Below, in pieces: positions 52,793 to 61,866 of a stretch of DNA of 64,000 bases. The notes under the pieces were generated by a model. It was not told the DNA's origin. It did no database searches and worked only from the letters and a program-made list of their open reading frames with translations. This DNA is from Pyxidicoccus trucidator (GTDB taxonomy: Bacteria; Myxococcota; Myxococcia; Myxococcales; Myxococcaceae): positions 1 through 64,000 of the forward strand of contig NZ_JAAIXZ010000003.1 of the NCBI RefSeq assembly GCF_010894435.1, read 5' to 3'. Position numbers and translations under genes: made by a program. Within the stretch, counting starts at the first letter, position 1, and every line of letters starts with the position of its first letter.

Positions 52793-54808
52793 TCACCTGC
52801 CGCCCGCCGTGGGCTGACCATTCAAATACGTCTGGATGACCGGAATCCTGCTGAGCTGCGTCGGGTCCCCACCGCGTGCGGGGTCGTAGTCGAGCGGGTT
52901 GGCGCCGAGCACGACGAAGTCGGCCACCTTGCCCGGCTCGATGCTGCCCAGCCACGCGTCCAGCTCGTGCTGACGGGCGGGCTCCAGGGTGATGGCGCGC
53001 AGCGCCTCCTCCACTGTCGCCGCATGCTCGGGGCCGAGCACGTAGCTCTTCTTGAAGTCCGGATAGGCCCAGGTGCGCCGCGTCACCGCCTGCTCCACGA
53101 GCCACAGCGGGCGCGGAGGTGTCACCACCGAGTCGCTGTGCAGGGAAAACGGAATCCCATGCCGCCGCTCAAAGCCTACCGGGTCGAGGTTGCGCGCCTC
53201 CGCTCCCAGGGTGTGCTCGAAGGCGTCGCCCCAGTAGGCCACATGGCCAATGAGATGCGTCACCCGTGCGTCCAGCCTGGGAACGGTGGCGCCGTCGCTC
53301 GTGACGAAGGTGCCCTCACGCAGGCTGGCGAGCTTCCGCGTCACCTCCTCAGAGCCCACCGTCTGGTGGATGAACAGCACCGGATGCGGATTGACGACCT
53401 CCCGCTGGAGCTCCGCGAAGACGTCGATGGCCCACTGCTGCGCTCCATTGCCGTTGGTGTGCAGCTGGAACCGCCAGCCCTTCGTCCGCCAGAGCCCTCT
53501 CAAGCTGTCGGCGATTTCCCGCGGACTCTTGTAGTTGGACCGGCCCTCCCGCGCGCCCTTGCAGTGCCCTGTGTCCTTGTACCGATACGGAGGCGCGAGC
53601 TGCGCGGTGCAGCCCTGCGTCGAGCCGTCCACCCAGAGCTTGATACCGCTCGCTCCCAGCCACTTCGGCAGCTTGCAGTCCGGCGCTGTCCTGGGGTCAC
53701 AGGCGGGCCCTGAAGGCTGGAGCAGCTCCCGCTGCGTCTGGGCGTCGTAGGCCAGGTCGTATTCGAGAAGGGCCGTGACGCGCAGCGGGAGGTCGTCCCG
53801 TTCCGCCAGGAGCTTCACCGCCTCGAGCTCAGCGGGGCTCATCAGGCCACCGTCCGCGAGCGTCGTCAGCCCCGCTTCGCGCAGCTGCTGGAGCGTTCGC
53901 CGCACCTCCGCTCCAGGCTGCGTGACGAGCCTCACCGGGTCCGTCTGGAGTGCCTGCGACGGGCGCTGCTTCATCAGCGCCTGGAAGAACGGCAGGAAGG
54001 CCGCGGGCTCGCGGAGCAGGCCGGTGTACTCGCCGCCCGCCTTCACCCACTCTCCGCCGCTGCTCGTCACCGACGCTGGCGGAGTGCACTCCTTCTTGCC
54101 CGTCAGGTCGAGGCAGGTGACCTCGAACGCCTGCTGGTTCGCGTAGGCGAGATGGCCGGACTGGTCCACGATGAACACCGGGCGGTCCTGGCTCACACAG
54201 TCAGCGAGATAGCGCTTCGGCAGGTCCAGGAAGGACACCGCCCCGGCTCCTCCGCACAGGCCCGGGATGAGCCGCTGCCGGGACGGGTCCAGGTTCGTGC
54301 CCATGATGGGCTCCTTCGACTCGCTCCCGCCGGAGGCGTCTGGCCGCAACGTCATGAGCGCCTTCAGCAGCTCCGTCTGGCAGTGAGGGGTATCCGCGCC
54401 CGAGTACGGTGGCGGCAGGCAGGGCGCCAGGTTGTGCGCCACCGGCAAGGCCTGGAGCAGCGTTGGCAGCAAGTGCATGTGCGGCTCGATGAAGCCCGGC
54501 ATCAGCACCTGCTGGGGTTCCAGGCGTACGAAGGTCAGCGCACGGGTGTCGAGCCCGGCCACCACCTCCTGCTCGGTCCCCACCTTCAGGATGCGGCCAT
54601 GCGCGTCCACGGAGACGGCCCCGGCCTGCGTCCCCCGCTCATCCATGGTGAGGACTCTTCCGACGAAGACCGTCGTACGCGCCCCGCCGGGGGCTGTTGC
54701 TCCCTTCGTCGCGCAGGCGCAGAGGAGCGCGAGCGCGGCGGTGCACACGAGGTCACCGCGGAAGGCTGGACGGCGGCCGGGACGCGCTCGAAGGGGAGGT
54801 GGGTTCAT
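52793..54808 (-). CDS. Amidohydrolase (YtcJ-like), lipoprotein
   Basis: A 671-residue exported metal-dependent hydrolase of the amidohydrolase-3 group. Lipoprotein-type leader (TAALALLCACATKG). Motifs: VLTMDERGTQAGAVSVDAHG, PGFIEPHMHLLP (first H-x-H), KLWVDGSTQG, RFQLHTNGNGAQQ, FIHQTVGS, and the terminal GSIEPGKVADFVVLGANPL. Additional Cys pairs (CLPPPYSGADTPHC, CDPRTAPDC) fit an extracytoplasmic protein. The substrate is unknown. An 8-bp inverted repeat lies 36-59 bp upstream. Confidence 0.85.
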   Translation of the reverse strand: MNPPPLRARPGRRPAFRGDLVCTAALALLCACATKGATAPGGARTTVFVGRVLTMDERGTQAGAVSVDAHGRILKVGTEQEVVAGLDTRALTFVRLEPQQVLMPGFIEPHMHLLPTLLQALPVAHNLAPCLPPPYSGADTPHCQTELLKALMTLRPDASGGSESKEPIMGTNLDPSRQRLIPGLCGGAGAVSFLDLPKRYLADCVSQDRPVFIVDQSGHLAYANQQAFEVTCLDLTGKKECTPPASVTSSGGEWVKAGGEYTGLLREPAAFLPFFQALMKQRPSQALQTDPVRLVTQPGAEVRRTLQQLREAGLTTLADGGLMSPAELEAVKLLAERDDLPLRVTALLEYDLAYDAQTQRELLQPSGPACDPRTAPDCKLPKWLGASGIKLWVDGSTQGCTAQLAPPYRYKDTGHCKGAREGRSNYKSPREIADSLRGLWRTKGWRFQLHTNGNGAQQWAIDVFAELQREVVNPHPVLFIHQTVGSEEVTRKLASLREGTFVTSDGATVPRLDARVTHLIGHVAYWGDAFEHTLGAEARNLDPVGFERRHGIPFSLHSDSVVTPPRPLWLVEQAVTRRTWAYPDFKKSYVLGPEHAATVEEALRAITLEPARQHELDAWLGSIEPGKVADFVVLGANPLDYDPARGGDPTQLSRIPVIQTYLNGQPTAGGR

Positions 54809-55175
54809 GGGGCTCGGAGGAGCCCACGCTCATCACCGACCCACCGCCAGTGGAATCAGACTGGCGGGGCGCTCCGCCCCGGCGAGAGCGCGGCAGCGAA
54901 CGCTCACCTGCCTCCGGGTCCCAGCTCATGCTCTGTCCGAGAGCGCCGGGTGAAACGCATGACCCCACCACCCTGCTCGACACGCTGCGTGACTGGCTGC
55001 GACTCAATGCGTCCACGTCTCACCGCCGCGACACCTCGGTCGACTCACTCCCGGAGAACGTCTCCCAGGCGACCCCTGGCGCTGCGGTGACGCAGAATTG
55101 TCGCAATCTGATTCTTGATTTCTTGGTATTCAAGGCTTCGCAGGCAACGACGTCGGTGAGGAAGAGAGCCAGGGA
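54809..55175. other. Divergent region between amidohydrolase and nuclease genes
   Basis: Carries an inverted repeat CCGCCAGT-N8-ACTGGCGG at 54844-54867 near the amidohydrolase start, a candidate operator, and an AT-richer patch at 55090-55140 ahead of the nuclease gene. No gene seen. Confidence 0.45.
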
Positions 55176-55955
55176 ATGCGCACCACGAACAAGCTCGCAG
55201 TCGCGGCGATGTTGGGTCTGTTTCTCGGCGGTTGCGGACCCACGGACACGAACCTGGGCGGCGAAGGCGTCGCCAGTCACCTCGAGCAGGACTTCGGTGG
55301 CCCGAGCGGCCTCGCCGGGTTCTTCGAGGGCCACTCCGAGGAGGAGATTCGAGCGGCGATGGCGCGGTACGGGGTGGGGTACGTCGTCCACGGGGAGGTC
55401 GATGCGGCTGCAATCAGCGACTGCCCGAAGTACTTCCCGTCGAGCGACCGGAACGTCTGGCACAACTTCGACGGTGAGTACTACTTCATCGACACCGCGG
55501 GCCGGCCGAACCGGGCGTACAAGTTCCTGCCGAAGATTCTCGCCGCGCCGCGCGCCGACTCCTGTCAGACGAGCGTGGGGCAGTGGGGCGACGCGGAGAA
55601 CTCCAGCAACGACTATGACGGGGGACACCTCATCGGCTCGCAGCTCGGGGGCTGGGGAGGCCGGGCGAACCTGGTGCCCCAGGATGCCAACTTCAACCGC
55701 GGCAACTGGCTGCAGCTCGAGAACAAGATGGCCACGTGCGGGGGCCTGCCGAGCGGCCGGCTGCGCTACTACGTCGGTGCGAACTACCCGAACTCCACCG
55801 CGCTCATCCCCAACAACATGACGCTGGAGCTCCGGAACCAGTCCACCGGGAGCAGCGTGTCGATGTCCTTCTCGAACGTGGATTACGGCGGCTCGAACGG
55901 AACGAACGAGCGGACCCGTGGCGTGAACTGGCTGTCGGGCCAGGGCTGTAACTGA
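55176..55955 (+). CDS. DNA/RNA non-specific endonuclease, lipoprotein
   Basis: A 259-residue protein with a lipoprotein leader (VAAMLGLFLGGCGPTD). The nuclease core reads DYDGGHLIGSQLGG then GRANLVPQDANFNRGNW, the D-x-G-H and N-x-x-x-N pattern of the Serratia-type beta-beta-alpha-metal nucleases (His as general base, Asn as Mg ligand). Cys residues around it are consistent with export. No candidate immunity gene follows. It is probably a surface nuclease for feeding on DNA or clearing matrix. Confidence 0.8.
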   Translation: MRTTNKLAVAAMLGLFLGGCGPTDTNLGGEGVASHLEQDFGGPSGLAGFFEGHSEEEIRAAMARYGVGYVVHGEVDAAAISDCPKYFPSSDRNVWHNFDGEYYFIDTAGRPNRAYKFLPKILAAPRADSCQTSVGQWGDAENSSNDYDGGHLIGSQLGGWGGRANLVPQDANFNRGNWLQLENKMATCGGLPSGRLRYYVGANYPNSTALIPNNMTLELRNQSTGSSVSMSFSNVDYGGSNGTNERTRGVNWLSGQGCN

Positions 55956-56046
55956 GGAGCCGGCGCTGGCCCTTCGGAGCAGCTTCCCTTCCACCCGGTA
56001 ACACCTCGGCGTCCCAAGCGGCGGCGGGCTGACGCCGTCCTCCGCG

Positions 56047-56447
56047 AGGTCTCCCTGTCCGGTGGTGACGCCGGGCGCGCAAGCCTCCAGCGGCGGGAGG
56101 CTTGCGCGAGATGGTGGTGGACCTGCGCTACGTCGTGAGCTTGGAGCTGGCCTTCTTCGCCTCCTTCCCCAGCGCGCAGGGCGTGGGAGCGCACACCCAC
56201 GACGTGGAGACAGCGGAGTTCAAGCTCGTCGCCTTCTCCACGGACAGCGAGGCCTTCCAGAAGGCGGCGGGCATGCGCTGCGACCCGGTGGAGCAGGTCG
56301 TGCTCGTCACGCGGGTGAGCGGCAAGGCTCATGGCCTCTTCTGGTACCGGAACGTCAGCGACACGGATGCGGGATCGCGCTTTCCAATTCGGTGTGTTCA
56401 CCGACTTCTGGGGCGGGCGCCTGGGCCTCAAGAGCTACGGTTTCTTC
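56047..56447 (+). pseudogene. Decayed partial copy of the exported protein at 60245
   Basis: About 56047-56395 matches 60618-60955 base for base in most positions (EVSLSGGDAGRASLQR, VVDLRYV, GVGAHTHDVETAEFKL, EQVVLVTRVSGKAHGLF), with a small deletion that breaks the frame near 56105. It then jumps to the equivalent of 61702-61765 (GVFTDFWGGRLGLKSYGFFG), losing about 750 bases. It ends at the IS110 fragment. No start codon. Confidence 0.8.
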
Positions 56448-56547
56448 GGTTGGGTGCGCAGGCGCTGCTCCAGCACCACCTCGCCCCTTCCGTCAGGATG
56501 CACATCTGGCTGTCCCTCTTGTGCACGTCGATGCCGATGAAATCCAT
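56447..56547 (-). mobile_element. IS110-family transposase N-terminal fragment
   Basis: ATG 56547 on the minus strand begins MDFIGIDVHKRDSQMCILTE, the conserved start of IS110-family transposases with a RuvC-like Asp in G-I-D-V-H-K. A one-base shift is needed to continue as GEVVLEQRLRTQ. It stops abruptly at the junction with the decayed gene copy. Confidence 0.7.
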
Positions 56548-56847
56548 GGCCCGCTCCCCCTACCTCGGCGGTCTTGTTCTCGCCGAGGCAATCTAGGGCT
56601 CGGTGGGCCTCCCTCCACATCCGCGGCTGGCCGGCCGCTTCATCTCCTCTATGCTCACGCGCCTGCTGCGGCCTTTCCTCTACGAGCTGCATCTGCGACG
56701 TGGTGCAGGCTGCGTAGAGGCGCAGGCCCAGCGTTACGGCGCTGCGCAGCATCAAAAGGGTTGGCTTCATGCCTGGCAGCAGGCACGACGCCGGGTATCC
56801 GGACCACCCGGCCCTGACGACTGCACGAGCCCGCGACGCAGTCGGGA

Positions 56848-57033
56848 TGGACCCTGAAGGCCCGGGGGCTCATCAACGTGGTGGACTCGGGCTGGGTGCG
56901 CACGGATATGGGCGGGACGGGTGCGCCGCGCTCGGTGGATCAGGGAGCTGACACACTGGTGTGGCTCGCCACGCTCCCGGACGATGAACCCACGGGTGGC
57001 TTCTTCCACGACCGCCGGCCCGTGGAGTGGTGA
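56848..57033 (+). pseudogene. SDR C-terminal fragment
   Basis: The plus strand reads LKARGLINVVDSGWVRTDMG, then RSVDQGADTLVWLATLPDDE and GGFFHDRRPVEW and a stop. This is the C-terminus of short-chain dehydrogenases that follow P-G-W-V-x-T-D-M-G. The N-terminal two thirds are missing. Between 56548 and 56847 no other gene can be recognised; a short signal-like sequence on the minus strand (KPTLLMLRSAVTLGLRLY) has no continuation. Confidence 0.7.
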
Positions 57034-57119
57034 GGAGCGGAGGACGGACCCACGCTCCTCTTGGGCTGAACGTGAACAGGTCAGAGCGCGGTGGATGCGC
57101 CCTTATGCGTGGTGCCCGT

Positions 57120-59567
57120 TCATCCCTTGTGATTCTCGAGAAATGCTGTGAACCAAGGGTGCTTACGTACAGGGTCCATGTCGCTATCACTCTCCAAGTG
57201 CTCGCGATTCGGCAGTTTCCCGTGCTCGCGTGCTCGCGTGAGCCATACGCGGCAATCCTCTGCTTGCCCTGTTAGCGCTGCAATGCAGGCCAGATTGTAG
57301 GAGCCCATTCCTGGCTTCTTTGCTTCTGCTTGGTTGAGTTTGTCGCGAGCTTGGTTGAACAGAGACTCCGCCTCTGTGCCAGTCTTCCACTTGGCCTGTT
57401 CCAATAGCGCGGTGCTCCAGTTGTTGAGGGCCTCGTGCATGTCCGGCTTGAGGCGCAGGGCCTCTGAGTACTTCTCGCCGGCCTGCTCGAAGAGGCGATC
57501 CGCCTCCGCGCCCATCTTCGTCTTGGCCCAGTCGGAGAGCGTGTTGCCCCAGTTATTGAGGGCATCGTGCATGTCCGGCTTGAGGCGCAGGGCCTCTGCG
57601 TACTTCGCGCCGGCCTGCTCGAAGAGGCGGTCCGCCTCCGCACCCGTCTTCGTCTTGGCCCAGTCGGAGAGCGCGGCACCCCAGTTGTTGAGGGCCGCGT
57701 GCATGTCCGGATTGAGGCGCAGGGCCTCTGCGTACTTCGCGCCGGCCTGCTCGCAGAGGCGGTCCGCCTCCGCACCCGTCTTCGTCCTGGCCCAGTCGTA
57801 GAGTGTGTTGCCCCAGTTGTTGAGGGCCGCGTGCATGTCCGGATTGAGGCGCAGGGCCTCTGCGTACTTCTCGCCGGCCTGCTCGAAGAGGTGGTCCGCC
57901 TCCGCACCCGTCTTTGTCTTGGCCCAGTCGGAGAGCGCGGCGCCCCAGTTGTTGAGGGCCGTGTGCATGTCCGGCTTGAGGCGCAGGGCCTCTGCGTACT
58001 TCGCGCCGGCCTGCTCGAAGAGGCGGTCCGCCTCCGCACCCGTCTTCGTCTTGGCCCAGTCGGAGAGCGTGTTGCCCCAGTTATTGAGGGCCTCGTGCTT
58101 GTCCGGCTTGATGCGCAGGGCCTCTGCGTACTTCACGCCGGCCTGCTCGAAGAGGCGGTCCGTCTCCGCACCCGTCTTCGTCTTGGCCCAGTCGGAGAGC
58201 GCGGCGCCCCAGTTGTTGAGGGCCGTGTGCATGTCCGGCTTGAGGCGCAGGGCCTCTGCGTACTTCGCGTCGGCCTGCTCGAAGAGGCGGTCCGCCTCCG
58301 CACCCGTCTTCGTCTTGGCCCAGCCGTAGAGTGTGTTGCCCCAGTTGTTGAGGGCATCGTGCATGTCCGGATTGAGGCGCAGGGCCTCTGCGTACTTCTC
58401 GCCGGCCTGCTCGAAGAGGCGGCTCGCCTCCGCACCCGTCTTCGTCCTGGCCACCTCGATGAGCGAATTGCCTTTCACGACGTAAGCCCATGCGAGTGGC
58501 TCCTGAAGGCTTGGAACCGTGCCGCTCTCGTAGGCAGGACGCAGCTTGATGATTTCATCGTACTGTCCGGCCATTAGCATTGCGGAAGCATCAATGCCCT
58601 GGGCAATTCTGGATTCGCTACCCTTCGGAGTGGTGCTCTTGACTTCATAGGCCGCGATTGCCCGCTTTACGCTCTCCTTGGCTGCACTAAGTGGATCGTA
58701 GTTCTCTGCCTGACCTGGAAGCGTGAAACGAGTGAGTTGCTTCAATGTGTATGCAAGATGCGAGAAGGGGCGCCCCACCAAGTCTGGGGGAAAGCACCCG
58801 AGCCGCTGCGTCAATTCGACGAAGAATCCATCAGCCTCGTAGCCAGGAACCCAGCATCGATCCGCTCCATCAAAAGTCAGCGTCTTGCGAACGGAGGCCG
58901 CAGGCTCATTGTCTTTGTAGCCCACCCAGTAGATGCCGTATTGGTGAGGGGCTGCGACCAGGAGATCGACCAGAGGATCGTTCTCTCCGCTGTAGCCAAC
59001 TACGATCCACATGCGGCCTTCGCCAGCCTTCTGGAACACCGGCTTTATCTGCTCCGCATGTCTCGTGAGTTCTTCGGGGGTGTTCAGCAGCACGAATCCC
59101 GAGCGCTGGCCGTGGAGGTGGAAGACCGCAGGACTGGGAACCATGTCCGGGATGAATTGTGTCGCGGCAGCAAAGTCGTAGACCGCCGGGAACTCATTCA
59201 CCAGCGCGCAGGCGCGTAGGATCAAGGGGTCGAAGTTCGTGGTGAAGATGCGGTCCACGTATCCATGGGCGACGAGCTGGGCAATGCCGACGTGAGCCCA
59301 GTTGATGCCAGTGGCGTCATCGATGCTCTTCGCAACCAGGTCCCTCCGCACGTTCGAGGGGAGCTGCTTCATGCAGGCCCCGTAGGTCTTCTCGGGTGCC
59401 CTGTCGTAACGAAAGGGATGCGCCTCCTTGATGAGGTCTACGAATCCCTGGGCGGTAGGCACTCCGGCGGTAACAGAGCAGCCAGCGCCGATGAGCAAGG
59501 AGCACTTCTTGCCGTGGTTCTTGACGTGCCGGAGCTGCTCGACGACCTCTTGAATGGTGGTCTTCAT
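57120..59567 (-). CDS. SIR2-domain protein with tandem TPRs, candidate defence effector
   Basis: An 815-residue protein; ATG 59567 has only a weak ribosome-binding site. Residues 1-260 form a SIR2-like NAD-binding domain: LLIGAGCSVTAGVP (24-37), TTNFDPL (109-115, N111), FHLHG (149-153, H152), VVGYSGEND (189-197). This resembles the NADase-type SIR2 of anti-phage systems and not deacetylases, as there is no zinc ribbon. A helical linker follows. Then eight 44-residue TPRs (K-Y-A-E-A-L-R-L-x-P-D-M-H-x-A-L-N-N-W-G), nearly identical in DNA (132 bp), and a different final repeat (YNLACIAALTGQ). It is probably an abortive-infection sensor-effector; inferred from domains. Confidence 0.75.
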   Translation of the reverse strand: MKTTIQEVVEQLRHVKNHGKKCSLLIGAGCSVTAGVPTAQGFVDLIKEAHPFRYDRAPEKTYGACMKQLPSNVRRDLVAKSIDDATGINWAHVGIAQLVAHGYVDRIFTTNFDPLILRACALVNEFPAVYDFAAATQFIPDMVPSPAVFHLHGQRSGFVLLNTPEELTRHAEQIKPVFQKAGEGRMWIVVGYSGENDPLVDLLVAAPHQYGIYWVGYKDNEPAASVRKTLTFDGADRCWVPGYEADGFFVELTQRLGCFPPDLVGRPFSHLAYTLKQLTRFTLPGQAENYDPLSAAKESVKRAIAAYEVKSTTPKGSESRIAQGIDASAMLMAGQYDEIIKLRPAYESGTVPSLQEPLAWAYVVKGNSLIEVARTKTGAEASRLFEQAGEKYAEALRLNPDMHDALNNWGNTLYGWAKTKTGAEADRLFEQADAKYAEALRLKPDMHTALNNWGAALSDWAKTKTGAETDRLFEQAGVKYAEALRIKPDKHEALNNWGNTLSDWAKTKTGAEADRLFEQAGAKYAEALRLKPDMHTALNNWGAALSDWAKTKTGAEADHLFEQAGEKYAEALRLNPDMHAALNNWGNTLYDWARTKTGAEADRLCEQAGAKYAEALRLNPDMHAALNNWGAALSDWAKTKTGAEADRLFEQAGAKYAEALRLKPDMHDALNNWGNTLSDWAKTKMGAEADRLFEQAGEKYSEALRLKPDMHEALNNWSTALLEQAKWKTGTEAESLFNQARDKLNQAEAKKPGMGSYNLACIAALTGQAEDCRVWLTRAREHGKLPNREHLESDSDMDPVRKHPWFTAFLENHKG
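57420..58450 (-). repeat. 132-bp tandem repeat encoding TPRs, 264-bp higher-order unit
   Basis: Eight units spaced 132 bp. Even and odd units differ: NNWGNTL in one set and NNWGAALSDW in the other, alternating, so the array grew by duplication of 264-bp pairs. Confidence 0.8.
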
Positions 59568-59926
59568 GCGGGTGTCCCGTAGCTGAACATCCAAGCGCAC
59601 CGCTTCCAAGAGGGGGCATGCGTCTCCTGAGTACTGGACGCCACGAGTCTTGATGCAGTGCGCCGGAGCCTCGGGAGCTCGCGATGGCGGAGGCTCAAAG
59701 CATGGCGCCGGGTGGATGCCTTCCGGCTCGATCAGCCTCTGCTCAACGAGCCCGGCATCCGACGACGCATGGACTGGAGCCGGGTGGCGTCCGACCCGGG
59801 CAGCCCCAGGGCCCTGCGAGCGGAAGGAACAGTCATTCCACGGTGACCTTCCCAGCCGGGGGCTGCTCTGGGGCGCGAGCGGCCTGTGCCGACGTGTGCC
59901 CAAAGGGGCTGCACGGCCTCTCCACT

Positions 59927-59998
59927 CGTCCTGTGCACAGCCCCAGCGGCACCCGTCAGCAGCGTCCTGTGCACAGCCCCAGCGGCACCCGTCAGCGG
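59927..59998. repeat. 36-bp tandem repeat, two copies
   Basis: The unit starts CGTCCTGTGCACAGCCCC and ends CACCCGTCAGC plus two bases; the copies at 59927-59962 and 59963-59998 differ in one base. It is in the non-coding stretch 59568-60244, which otherwise shows only remnants. Confidence 0.7.
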
Positions 59999-60014
59999 CC
60001 CTCCGCGGCCATGT

Positions 60015-60140
60015 CGCCCCGTCACACGGCAGCATGAGGGTGAACGCCGCGCCCGCACCGGGAAGCTGTCGAGCGTCACGCCGTCGCCGTGGGCCTCGAC
60101 CACCTGCTTCACAATACAGAGGCTAGGCCGAAGCACCTCG
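60015..60140 (-). pseudogene. Histidine kinase ATPase-domain remnant
   Basis: The minus strand reads LCIVKQVVEAHGDGVTLDS then, after a frame change, GAGAAFTLMLPCDG. This is the G2-box end of a sensor histidine kinase (G-L-G-L-x-I-V-K-x-V-V-E-A-H-G-G...F-T-L-x-L-P). The rest of the gene is missing. Confidence 0.6.
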
Positions 60141-60244
60141 CGAGCTGCTCGCTTCCCGCCTCGACGAGCGCAATGCAGCCGACGCTCACCTGCCTTCGAG
60201 TCCCATGGAAAGCGTGAGGCACGGCGCTCACGCTTCGCCGTCCA

Positions 60245-61810
60245 ATGGCTTGGAGCCCGGTGCAGGCGTGGCGGTGGACCGCACGAGTCCGGCTGTGCAC
60301 CCTCCTGGTGCTGACGCTGAGCGCGCCTCCAGCCACAGCGCGGGAGCCCGGCCCGCCCACGCTTCGCGCGGAGCAGGAGGCGGCGACGCCGCGCGAGGTC
60401 GGCACGTGCAAGCCAGGCTCGCTGCCCGGCCTGGTGTGGCATGGCACGGAGCGCCAGCTCACCCTCGCGCGCCTCGCGGCGTACGTCGCGCCCGTCTACT
60501 GGTTCTCTCCGGACGAGCCAGGGCTGCGCGGGCCGGACGGCGGGGACATCCAGCTTCCCCAGGCCCTTCCCTTCGAGGCCGCCGCCGACACCCCCGTCGT
60601 GTACTACCAGTTCAGCGAGGTCTCCCTGTCCGGCGGCGACGCGGGGCGCGCGAGCCTCCAGCGGAAGGAGGACCCGGGCGAGACGGTGGTGGACCTGCGC
60701 TACGTCGCGAGCTTCGAGCTGGCCTTCTTCGCCTACTTTCCCAGCGAGCAGGGCGTGGGGGCGCACACCCACGACGTGGAGACAGCGGAGTTCAAGCTCG
60801 TCGTCTTCTCCACGGACAACGAGGCCTTCCAGAAGGCGACGGGCATGCGCTGCGACCCGGTGGAGCAGGTCGTGCTCGTCACGCGGGTGAGCGGCAAGGC
60901 CCACGGCCTCTTCTGGTACTGGAACGTGAGCGACACGGACGAGGGCTCGCGCTTCCCCATGCACCTGCTGGTGGAGGAGGGGAAGCACGCCCTCGCGACA
61001 GACAAGAATGGCGACGGCTACTTCACGCCTGGCTACGACGTGAGCCGCAGCGTCAACGACGCCTGGGGCGTGCGAGACGCCACGCGCAGCGGCCTGCTCT
61101 TCAGCGGCAGCTATCAGGCGTGGATGTCGAAGGTGCGTCGCCCGGAGGACCGCATCTACCCGCCGCTGCCGCCGGACAGCCCGCTCCAGGGCGCCTTCGA
61201 GCGACCGGGGGACGCCGGTCCCCGGGTCGAGTACGCGCTGCGGCCCCTTCCTCCCGCGACCCAGGCCCGGAGCGTTCCGGGCCTCTACCCCTTCCTGGAG
61301 GACAAGGAGGTGCCCGGCTGGCCCGTAATAAAGGAGGCCGGGACGCTGGAGGACCTTGGCGAGTGGGTCGACGCGGGCAGGTCACTGCGCTCGTGGTCCC
61401 TCTCGCTCTACGTGGATGGCGACGTGGGAATCGGCCTGGTCCTCCCATTCCTGGTCGTGAAGAACCTCGAGCTGCCGATGGCCGGCGGCTATCTCGTCCA
61501 CCGCCTGTACCTGAAGGACAAAGGCCTGCGGGACTTCGGGTGGATGGCCATGTACACGCCGTCCGCCTCCCGGTGGTTCGACCACTACCTCGCGGCGGGC
61601 GTCGAGTGGGACAGCGAGCCCTTGCGGCGCCGCACCGATGTCGTCCTGGAGCTCGGGTTCAAGTTCCGCGTCAACATCTCGCGCTCGCCGGTGAAGTTCC
61701 TCGGCGTGTTCACCGACTTCTGGGGCGTGCGCCTGGGCATCAAGAGCTACGGCTTCTTCGACGTGGACCGGCTCACCTATGTGTTCGAGGTGGGCGCGGG
61801 GACCTGGTGA
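60245..61810 (+). CDS. Exported protein of unknown function, Vps62-like pattern
   Basis: A 521-residue protein with a signal peptide (RLCTLLVLTLSAPPATA). The N-terminal half reads VVYYQFSEVSLSGG, HTHDVETAEFKLVVFS, LFWYWNVSD and VEEGKHA, faintly like Vps62-type proteins; DKNGDGYFTPGYD looks like a calcium-binding loop. The C-terminal half (LPFLVVKNLELPMAGGYLVHRLYLKD, FKFRVNI, GVRLGIKSYGFFD) is beta-rich and may be a barrel. Start uncertain, no Shine-Dalgarno site seen. A decayed copy is at 56047. Confidence 0.6.
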   Translation: MAWSPVQAWRWTARVRLCTLLVLTLSAPPATAREPGPPTLRAEQEAATPREVGTCKPGSLPGLVWHGTERQLTLARLAAYVAPVYWFSPDEPGLRGPDGGDIQLPQALPFEAAADTPVVYYQFSEVSLSGGDAGRASLQRKEDPGETVVDLRYVASFELAFFAYFPSEQGVGAHTHDVETAEFKLVVFSTDNEAFQKATGMRCDPVEQVVLVTRVSGKAHGLFWYWNVSDTDEGSRFPMHLLVEEGKHALATDKNGDGYFTPGYDVSRSVNDAWGVRDATRSGLLFSGSYQAWMSKVRRPEDRIYPPLPPDSPLQGAFERPGDAGPRVEYALRPLPPATQARSVPGLYPFLEDKEVPGWPVIKEAGTLEDLGEWVDAGRSLRSWSLSLYVDGDVGIGLVLPFLVVKNLELPMAGGYLVHRLYLKDKGLRDFGWMAMYTPSASRWFDHYLAAGVEWDSEPLRRRTDVVLELGFKFRVNISRSPVKFLGVFTDFWGVRLGIKSYGFFDVDRLTYVFEVGAGTW

Positions 61811-61866
61811 AGGGGCCTCCGCGCCTCGCGCCGCCCCGGACGGGGTAGCCAGGACCCGCTCGCAGG

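Noticed and set aside
57420..58450. Possible CRISPR array because of regular spacing
   Set aside because: The period is 132 bp with no unique spacers; the repeats are coding TPRs.
57567..58577. Plus-strand open frame of 336 codons with regular repeats
   Set aside because: It is the antisense of the TPR array; the minus-strand protein has real SIR2 and TPR motifs.
59568..60035. Extension of the SIR2-TPR frame to 60035
   Set aside because: The added sequence crosses the 36-bp repeat and the histidine kinase remnant and has no protein-like pattern.
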